Positions 58,406 to 64,000 of a stretch of DNA of 64,000 nucleotides are shown piece by piece. The stretch comes from Flagellimonas myxillae (lineage in GTDB: Bacteria > Bacteroidota > Bacteroidia > Flavobacteriales > Flavobacteriaceae): assembly GCF_023502235.1 (NCBI RefSeq), contig NZ_JAMFLY010000002.1, positions 496,001 to 560,000 on the forward strand. Reading direction: 5' to 3'. The notes below the pieces were generated by a model, which made no database searches, was not told the DNA's origin, and saw nothing but the letters and a program-made list of their open reading frames with translations. Each line of letters starts with the position of its first letter. Positions within the stretch are counted from its first letter, which is position 1. Both the position numbers and the translations under genes were made by a program.

Positions 58406-60370
58406 ATGACGGGAAAAAGGATTCTTTTTGGGTTGTTGAGCCTCTTGGTCGTCTACCTTTGTTATCTGGCCTACATTTTTATCCTATCCCCAAAAAGCAA
58501 CCTCCAGTCCATTTACCTCATACCCAAGGATGCTGTTTTTATCATAGAATCCGAAAAACCTGTGGAGAGTTGGGCCAAGGTTAGCGAGAGTGATGCTTGG
58601 AGGCACCTTCAACAGAACGATTACTTTGCCAAGCTTACCGAGAACATCCAAAAAGTGGATACGGTCTTTAATGATAACCACAAATTGTTCGAGTTTTTTG
58701 ACGGGCGTTCCCTGTTTATCTCGGTCCACATGGTGAGTAAAAAAGACTACGGCTTTTTTTATGTGCTCGACCTTAAGCGGATCGCCAAGCTCAAACTGTT
58801 AAAAACCTATTTGAACACCTTGCTCAATGAAAACTATACAATGAGCAAACGGATGTACCACGATCACGAGCTTTTGGAAGTGTACGACCGCAGGAGCAAG
58901 GAGACCATGTATCTGGCTTTTATCAAGAACCAATTGGTTGCTTCCTATACCCATACTTTGGTAGAGGCATCCATTGACCAATACATGGAACCCTATTTAG
59001 GAAGGGACCTCAACTTTTTGGAAATTAATTCAAAGGTGGGCTACGAGAATTTGTTCCGCTTGTATTTGCAATATGAGGTTTTGGACGATTATTATGGCAG
59101 GTTTTCAGACCAGCCAAATGATTGGATAAGCCGGGCAAGTGAAAATTTGCTATACTCGGGTTTTCACTTTGATCTGGACGAAAACAGTACCATCACCGCA
59201 AATGGGTTTACCAACATAAGCCCTGCAAACCACAACTATTTAACTGCGTTACAGCAATCTGGTAAAGCAGAACGAAGCATTCCCAAAGTAGCTTCAAAGC
59301 GAACCGCAATGTATGTAAGTTATGGCTTCGATAGCTTTGCTGAATTCTATGGGAACTTCCAAAATGTACAACGGGATAATCCAGAACAATTCGAAACCTA
59401 TATGGCGGGAATCCAAAAGGTGGAAAAGTTCCTGAAGATCAATGTTGAGGAGAACTTCGTACGCTGGATTGGGGAAGAGATTGCCCTGCTACAGATAGCA
59501 TCCAAAATTACAAAGGGGCAAACCGATATGGCCCTGGTCCTTAAAACCAATGATGCCGATGAGGCAAAAAACCATTTGGATTTTGTGCTCAAACAAATCA
59601 AAAAGAAGACCCCTGTAAAATTCAAGGCCATCGACTACAAGGGTTATGAAATCAATTTCCTTTCGATCAAGGGTTTTTTCAAGTTGCTATTGGGCAATCG
59701 TTTTAAAGCGTTTGACAAACCCTATTTTACGCAGATTGATGAGTATGTGATATTTAGCAACAACCCAAATACACTTAAGGGACTGATAAATGATTTTGTG
59801 ACTGGGGAGACCCTTATGTCTTCGAAGGATTTCCAGCATTTTGATGAAAAGTTTGAAAATGCATCCAGCTTGTTCATCTATAGCAATGTACCCTTGTTGT
59901 ACAACAATATGAAAGCGATGGCCGATGGCAAGACCCGCGCAAGCATGCAAAAAAACAAGAACTTTATTGTGTGCTTTCCCCAAGTTGGTTTTCAACTAAC
60001 CCCTGAGGATGATCTTTTCGAGAGTAGGCTGGTGGCCAATTTTCAAAAACCCGAGTCAACGAAAGAACCGGTTAAAATCCCAAGCTCGAATTCCCCAACT
60101 CCACAAGAAGAAGGGCCAACTGAGGCTGTTTTTAACTTGAAACCCATCTATCCCAACGACCTAACCGCAAAGAATTTTGCAAAGAAGTACTCCAATGGGA
60201 ACCTTAAGTTTCAGGTGGAGCTGAAGGATGGCCTTAAGCATGGCCAATACAAGGAATTTTATCCAAGTGGGGAGGAAAGAATGACCGGTAGGTTCAAAAA
60301 GGATGAGCAAGTGGGAACTTGGAGGTACTTTGATAGTGACGGAACACTTCTTCTAAAAAAACGATTCTAA
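58406..60370 (+). CDS. Large membrane-anchored protein with C-terminal MORN-like repeat
   Basis: The 654 residues have an N-terminal anchor (ILFGLLSLLVVYLCYLAYIF) and a long exported region resembling DUF3352-like proteins (KDAVFIIESEKPVESWAKVS, SSLFIYSNVPLLYNNM). The last 70 residues hold YwqK/MORN-like strands (HGQYKEFYPSGEERMTGRF, VGTWRYFDSDGTL). A proline/serine linker precedes them. No catalytic site is seen. Confidence 0.65.
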   Translation: MTGKRILFGLLSLLVVYLCYLAYIFILSPKSNLQSIYLIPKDAVFIIESEKPVESWAKVSESDAWRHLQQNDYFAKLTENIQKVDTVFNDNHKLFEFFDGRSLFISVHMVSKKDYGFFYVLDLKRIAKLKLLKTYLNTLLNENYTMSKRMYHDHELLEVYDRRSKETMYLAFIKNQLVASYTHTLVEASIDQYMEPYLGRDLNFLEINSKVGYENLFRLYLQYEVLDDYYGRFSDQPNDWISRASENLLYSGFHFDLDENSTITANGFTNISPANHNYLTALQQSGKAERSIPKVASKRTAMYVSYGFDSFAEFYGNFQNVQRDNPEQFETYMAGIQKVEKFLKINVEENFVRWIGEEIALLQIASKITKGQTDMALVLKTNDADEAKNHLDFVLKQIKKKTPVKFKAIDYKGYEINFLSIKGFFKLLLGNRFKAFDKPYFTQIDEYVIFSNNPNTLKGLINDFVTGETLMSSKDFQHFDEKFENASSLFIYSNVPLLYNNMKAMADGKTRASMQKNKNFIVCFPQVGFQLTPEDDLFESRLVANFQKPESTKEPVKIPSSNSPTPQEEGPTEAVFNLKPIYPNDLTAKNFAKKYSNGNLKFQVELKDGLKHGQYKEFYPSGEERMTGRFKKDEQVGTWRYFDSDGTLLLKKRF

Positions 60371-60437
60371 ATTCTTTCCTAGGGTTTCTGGATTCAAACA
60401 GCAATCATTAACTTGATTTCCTAAATCGACCCTGAAA

Positions 60438-61592
60438 ATGAAAAGAACATTTATACTGTTTGCTGTTTTACTTATTTCATCAACTTACCAATCCATAGGC
60501 CAGGAAATATTCTTCCCGGAGCGGAACGAAACATGGAAAAAAGCTGAGGCGAATCAATTTAAATTTGATCAAGAAAAATTGGAGACTGCGGTGAACTTTG
60601 CCAAGGACAACGAATATTCCGGTTCTAGGGATTTACGTCAGGCTATATTAAAAGGATTTCAGCGGGAGCCTTTTCATGAGATTTTGGGACCAACCAAAAA
60701 GAGGGGAGGACCTGCGGGAATGATCATTCAGAACGGCTACCTGCTTGCTTCTTGGGGAGACACCCGAAGGGTGGACATGACCTTTAGTGTAACCAAGAGT
60801 TTTCTCTCTACCACAGCAGGATTGGCCTGGGACCAAGCCTTGATTTCAAATGTTCAGGACAAGGTGGGTACCTATGTTTGGGACGGAACCTTTGACGGTG
60901 AACACAACAGTAAGGTGAATTGGGAACATTTGCTGCAACAAAATTCAGATTGGTCGGGGGAATTGTGGGGATTAAACGATTGGGCGGACAGACCACCAAG
61001 AGAAGGGGGATTGGACGATTGGAGGTTTAGAAAACTAAATGAGCCCGGTACCGTAATGGAGTACAACGATGTTAGGGTAAATGTACTGGCCTATGCGCTT
61101 ACCCAGGTTTGGCGCCAACCGCTGCCCATGGTACTCAAAGAAAATTTAATGGACAAAATTGGGGCCTCCACTACGTGGAGATGGCACGGTTATGATCACG
61201 CTTGGACCGTTATCGATGGGATGAAAATGAAATCTGTAACCGGCGGTGGACATTCCGGGGCAGGGATATTTATCAGTGCTGAGGATATGGCCAGGTTCGG
61301 GTTGGTGTTCTTGAACAATGGGAAATGGATGAATCAACAACTGATCAGTAAGGAATGGATTGCCAAGGCCACAACACCTTCAACGCCCAATGTAAACTAT
61401 GGGTATATGTGGTGGCTCAACCAAAAGGGCAATCGACATTGGGAAGGGGTACCGGAACATATTTTTTATGCCGCTGGCTTTGGAGGTAATTATATAGTTG
61501 TGGACCAGAAAAATGGACTGCTCATTGTTACCCGCTGGTTGGAGCCGAGCAAAATGGGCGATTTTGTAAAATTAGTCTATGATGCGTTTTAA
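60438..61592 (+). CDS. Exported beta-lactamase-fold serine hydrolase
   Basis: The 384 residues have a signal peptide (LFAVLLISSTYQSIGQ) and the class C-like fold. The nucleophile is S117 in FSVTKSFLS (SxxK), the second motif is MEYNDVRVN, and the third lies in SVTGGGHSGAGIFISAEDMA. Such enzymes are esterases or peptidases more often than true lactamases. Its last 21 bases overlap the end of the convergent Dph6-like gene. Confidence 0.87.
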   Translation: MKRTFILFAVLLISSTYQSIGQEIFFPERNETWKKAEANQFKFDQEKLETAVNFAKDNEYSGSRDLRQAILKGFQREPFHEILGPTKKRGGPAGMIIQNGYLLASWGDTRRVDMTFSVTKSFLSTTAGLAWDQALISNVQDKVGTYVWDGTFDGEHNSKVNWEHLLQQNSDWSGELWGLNDWADRPPREGGLDDWRFRKLNEPGTVMEYNDVRVNVLAYALTQVWRQPLPMVLKENLMDKIGASTTWRWHGYDHAWTVIDGMKMKSVTGGGHSGAGIFISAEDMARFGLVFLNNGKWMNQQLISKEWIAKATTPSTPNVNYGYMWWLNQKGNRHWEGVPEHIFYAAGFGGNYIVVDQKNGLLIVTRWLEPSKMGDFVKLVYDAF

Positions 61593-62288
61593 TTGCACAT
61601 CCAAGAACCCAAACTGGATATTACCCGAGGCACTTGAAGGGTCATCGTAGGTTTTAAAAACTTTTTTTCCTGTCACAATAGGTATGGGATGATCAAAAAT
61701 TGGGCCATTATGGCAAAAGGTGTGGAATTCACCATTTTCCCCACATGGATCCACATCCGATGGAAATTCCTTGAGCAATTCCGGGGAAAGTTCAGCACCT
61801 AAAAAAGCCTCGTCCAATTTCGAATTGTTGATACAGATGATCTTCGACTTGAAACCAAGATTTAAAAACTCTAAAAACAGTTCCTTGGTATCTTTCTTCC
61901 AAATAGGAAACACGGTTTTAATACCTTGGGTGGCCAACATTTTTTCTCGATACGCCTTTAAATCTTCCAGAAAGATGTCCCCAAAAGCTGCATGGGTATG
62001 CCCCTTGGATACCATTTGTTGCATTTTGGTGGCCATGAGTTCGTTGTAGGTTTCCATGGATGGCTTTTCCGGAACCTCTACAATTTCCAAAGGAATCCCG
62101 ATGGATTTGGTTTGTGCTTCCAGCACTTCCCTTCGAAGTCCGTGCATGGAGACTCTATTGTAGTGGGCATTGACCGTTGTCAATAAGGTATCGATTTGGA
62201 ATTGCTTTCCTTGTTGCAAATGGTATAGCGCCAGGGCGGAGTCCTTTCCGGAACTCCAGTTAAAAAAGGTCTTAGCTTTTTGTGACAT
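61572..62288 (-). CDS. Dph6-like ATP-pyrophosphatase (diphthine--ammonia ligase family)
   Basis: The 238 residues begin with the PP-loop FFNWSSGKDSALALYHLQQG and contain HAAFGDIFLEDLKAYREKML and DPCGENGEFHTFCHNGPIFD, as in the Dph6 family. Bacteria have no diphthamide, so it must amidate or thiolate another substrate. It converges with the beta-lactamase-fold gene, sharing 21 bases. Confidence 0.88.
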   Translation of the reverse strand: MSQKAKTFFNWSSGKDSALALYHLQQGKQFQIDTLLTTVNAHYNRVSMHGLRREVLEAQTKSIGIPLEIVEVPEKPSMETYNELMATKMQQMVSKGHTHAAFGDIFLEDLKAYREKMLATQGIKTVFPIWKKDTKELFLEFLNLGFKSKIICINNSKLDEAFLGAELSPELLKEFPSDVDPCGENGEFHTFCHNGPIFDHPIPIVTGKKVFKTYDDPSSASGNIQFGFLDVQLKRIID

Positions 62289-62309
62289 GTTAGACCAAAG
62301 GTGGGAAAT

Positions 62310-64000
62310 CTAATTTAGAATTGCTTCGTTTTGAAAAGGCTGCAATGCCTCCAAGGCCTTTTCTACAGAATTAATCCCATCAAAAACCAGCAATAAACGA
62401 AGTCCATTGCGGGTCTGCTTTTCTTTAAGCTGACAAGCCCTGGGATTGTTCTGCACATATTGGAGCACCTGGGTAAAAGCGGCACTTTGGTAAAAATCGG
62501 ATTGTTGGTCGGACAGAAAATAGCCCAAGAACTTTGCTTTTTTCAAAACCACCTTTTCCAAACCGATTTTGTTGGCAATCCACTTAATACGAACAGAGTT
62601 TAAAAGATCAACAGCTTGCGTGGGGAGTTCCCCAAACCGGTCAATTAATTCGGCCTCATATTTTTGCAGACCTTCCTCATCCTGAACTTCGTTCAGTTGG
62701 GTGTACAAATTGAGACGTTCGGTTATATTGTTGATGTAATCGTCGGGGTAGAGCAATTCAAAATCGGTATCGAGTTGGGTTTCTTTTACGAAGGTTTTGG
62801 GTTTGTCGCCCTCCACTTCCTCATAAAGCTCCTTAAACTCGTTTTCCTTGAGTTCCTCTATAGCCTCCGTTAGTATTTTTTGATAGGTTTCAAAACCAAT
62901 TTCGTTGATGAACCCGCTTTGCTCTCCACCCAATAAGTCCCCGGCTCCCCGAATCTCCAAATCCTTCATGGCAATGTTAAAACCGCTTCCCAACTCGGTG
63001 AACTGTTCCAAAGCTTCAATCCGTTTTCTGGCATCGGGAGTCATCACTTCATAGGGTGGGGTAATGAAAAAGCAGAAGGCTTTTTTGTTGCTTCGTCCAA
63101 CACGCCCTCTCATTTGGTGTAGGTCGCTCAAACCAAAATTGTTGGCATTGTGGATAAAAATAGTGTTGGCGTTGGTCACATCCAGGCCACTTTCCACAAT
63201 GGTGGTGGAGACGAGCACATCGAACTCCCCGTTCATAAAGGCCATCATCAGTTGCTCCAGTTTTTTACCCTCCATTTGTCCGTGGCCAATACCAATCTTG
63301 GCGTCTGGGACCAAACGCTGGATCATCCCAGCTACCTCCTTGATGTTTTCAATTCGGTTATGGATAAAAAACACCTGTCCCCCACGTTGGATTTCATAGG
63401 AAACCGCATCACGGATAATCTCCTCATTGAATTGGATGACTCTACTCTCGATGGGGTAGCGATTGGGCGGAGGTGTGTTGATTACCGAAAGATCACGGGC
63501 AGCCATCAAACTGAACTGCAAGGTTCGGGGAATGGGCGTGGCCGTAAGGGTAAGGACGTCCACATTTTCCTTTATGGATTTAAGCTTGTCCTTTACGGCA
63601 ACCCCAAATTTTTGTTCTTCATCCACAATGAGCAATCCTAAATCCTTGAACTGTACATTTTTGTTCACCAGTTGATGGGTGCCAATGATGATGTCAATTT
63701 TGCCTTGTTCCAAACGTTCGAGGATTTCCCGTTTCTCCTTGGCCGTTCTAAAACGGTTGAGATAGTCCACGGTCACAGGTAATTCCCCAAGTCGTTTCTT
63801 AAAGGTATTGTTGTGCTGGAAAGCCAGAATTGTTGTCGGTACCAGTATCGCCACTTGCTTGCCGTTGTCCACCGCCTTAAAGGCCGCTCTTATGGCCACT
63901 TCCGTTTTCCCAAAACCAACATCCCCACAAATCAATCGGTCCATGGGGCGTTCGCTTTCCATATCCCTTTTTACATCTTGGGTGGATTTTTCTTGGTCTG
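62310..64000 (-). CDS. mfd: Transcription-repair coupling factor Mfd, C-terminal part
   Basis: The frame is open to the right edge, so the N-terminal half (UvrB-like and RNA-polymerase-binding modules) lies outside. The visible part, about 560 residues, contains the RecG-like translocase motifs RLICGDVGFGKTEVAIRA (Walker A), VDEEQKFGV (Walker B), TLTATPIPRTL, HQMRGRVGRSNKKAF, and the C-terminal TRCF domain. It removes RNA polymerase stalled at lesions and recruits excision repair. Confidence 0.95.
   Translation of the reverse strand, partial: DQEKSTQDVKRDMESERPMDRLICGDVGFGKTEVAIRAAFKAVDNGKQVAILVPTTILAFQHNNTFKKRLGELPVTVDYLNRFRTAKEKREILERLEQGKIDIIIGTHQLVNKNVQFKDLGLLIVDEEQKFGVAVKDKLKSIKENVDVLTLTATPIPRTLQFSLMAARDLSVINTPPPNRYPIESRVIQFNEEIIRDAVSYEIQRGGQVFFIHNRIENIKEVAGMIQRLVPDAKIGIGHGQMEGKKLEQLMMAFMNGEFDVLVSTTIVESGLDVTNANTIFIHNANNFGLSDLHQMRGRVGRSNKKAFCFFITPPYEVMTPDARKRIEALEQFTELGSGFNIAMKDLEIRGAGDLLGGEQSGFINEIGFETYQKILTEAIEELKENEFKELYEEVEGDKPKTFVKETQLDTDFELLYPDDYINNITERLNLYTQLNEVQDEEGLQKYEAELIDRFGELPTQAVDLLNSVRIKWIANKIGLEKVVLKKAKFLGYFLSDQQSDFYQSAAFTQVLQYVQNNPRACQLKEKQTRNGLRLLLVFDGINSVEKALEALQPFQNEAILN

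Noticed and set aside
60438..61592. Antibiotic-resistance beta-lactamase
   Set aside because: The SxxK and YxN motifs define the fold, but the sequence is of the broad esterase/peptidase group and no resistance context is present.
1..64000. CRISPR array
   Set aside because: The only tandem repeats found (94-base unit at 24490-24677) lack the short repeat and unique-spacer pattern, and no cas gene is visible.

Overview
The window looks like a chromosome segment of a marine member of the Flavobacteriaceae (Bacteroidota). Signs of this are promoters of the Bacteroidota type (TTG, then TAnnTTTG), many secreted proteins and lipoproteins, a type IX secretion sorting domain, a CTnDOT-like integrase, a formylglycine sulfatase, and an almost complete lack of Shine-Dalgarno sequences. 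Genus cannot be fixed from the sequence alone.

Bases 1-9371 hold a catabolic block. A Tat-exported sulfite oxidase (cut by the left edge) diverges from an operon-like run of eight genes: a beta-propeller dehydrogenase fused to cytochrome c, an amidohydrolase, an SBF-family transporter, an RraA-like lyase, a RidA deaminase, a SelA-like PLP enzyme, a second RidA made as a lipoprotein, and then a pair of YeeE/YedE sulfur transporters. Nearly every enzyme in the run carries a Sec, Tat or lipoprotein signal. This suggests a complete deacylation, ammonia elimination, imine hydrolysis and aldol/decarboxylation route outside the cytoplasm, with uptake of the end product.

Bases 9420-24489 are a 15.0-kb mobilizable island inserted in tRNA-Arg(CCT). 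A 22-base copy of the tRNA 3' end marks both ends. It has a tyrosine recombinase at the left, a MobC-like protein, a relaxase and a small membrane protein at the right. Its cargo is three consecutive units on the minus strand, each ending in an attC-like folded site and each bounded by the inverted pair expected of integron cassettes. One cassette carries an unknown protein, one a DUF262/DUF1524 (GmrSD-like) restriction protein, and one an HTH regulator with three different DNA methyltransferases. No integron integrase is visible. This cassette array inside a mobilizable element is the most unusual part of the window. The right junction is followed by a 94-base tandem repeat that contains further tRNA-end copies.

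Bases 24742-45120 are mixed core and accessory genes: a sulfatase, moaE and moaC, a threonine dehydrogenase-like SDR protein, small lipoproteins, an M28 membrane peptidase, CBS, pentapeptide and SIMPL proteins, glycerate kinase, a two-gene Ada-like alkylation repair unit, a membrane LytTR regulator, and a CRTAC1-like FG-GAP protein overlapping an orphan molybdenum hydroxylase subunit.

Bases 45337-64000 are mostly housekeeping: ssb, ferritin, a PAP2 phosphatase, tex, metG, a DUF1501/DUF1800 exported pair, a YraN nuclease-like protein, an ACT-domain protein, an amidohydrolase, a beta-lactamase-fold hydrolase, a Dph6-like ATPase and the C-terminal part of mfd, which runs off the right edge. Three molybdenum-linked items (sulfite oxidase, moaE/moaC and the xanthine-dehydrogenase-type subunit) give the window a recurring molybdoenzyme theme.
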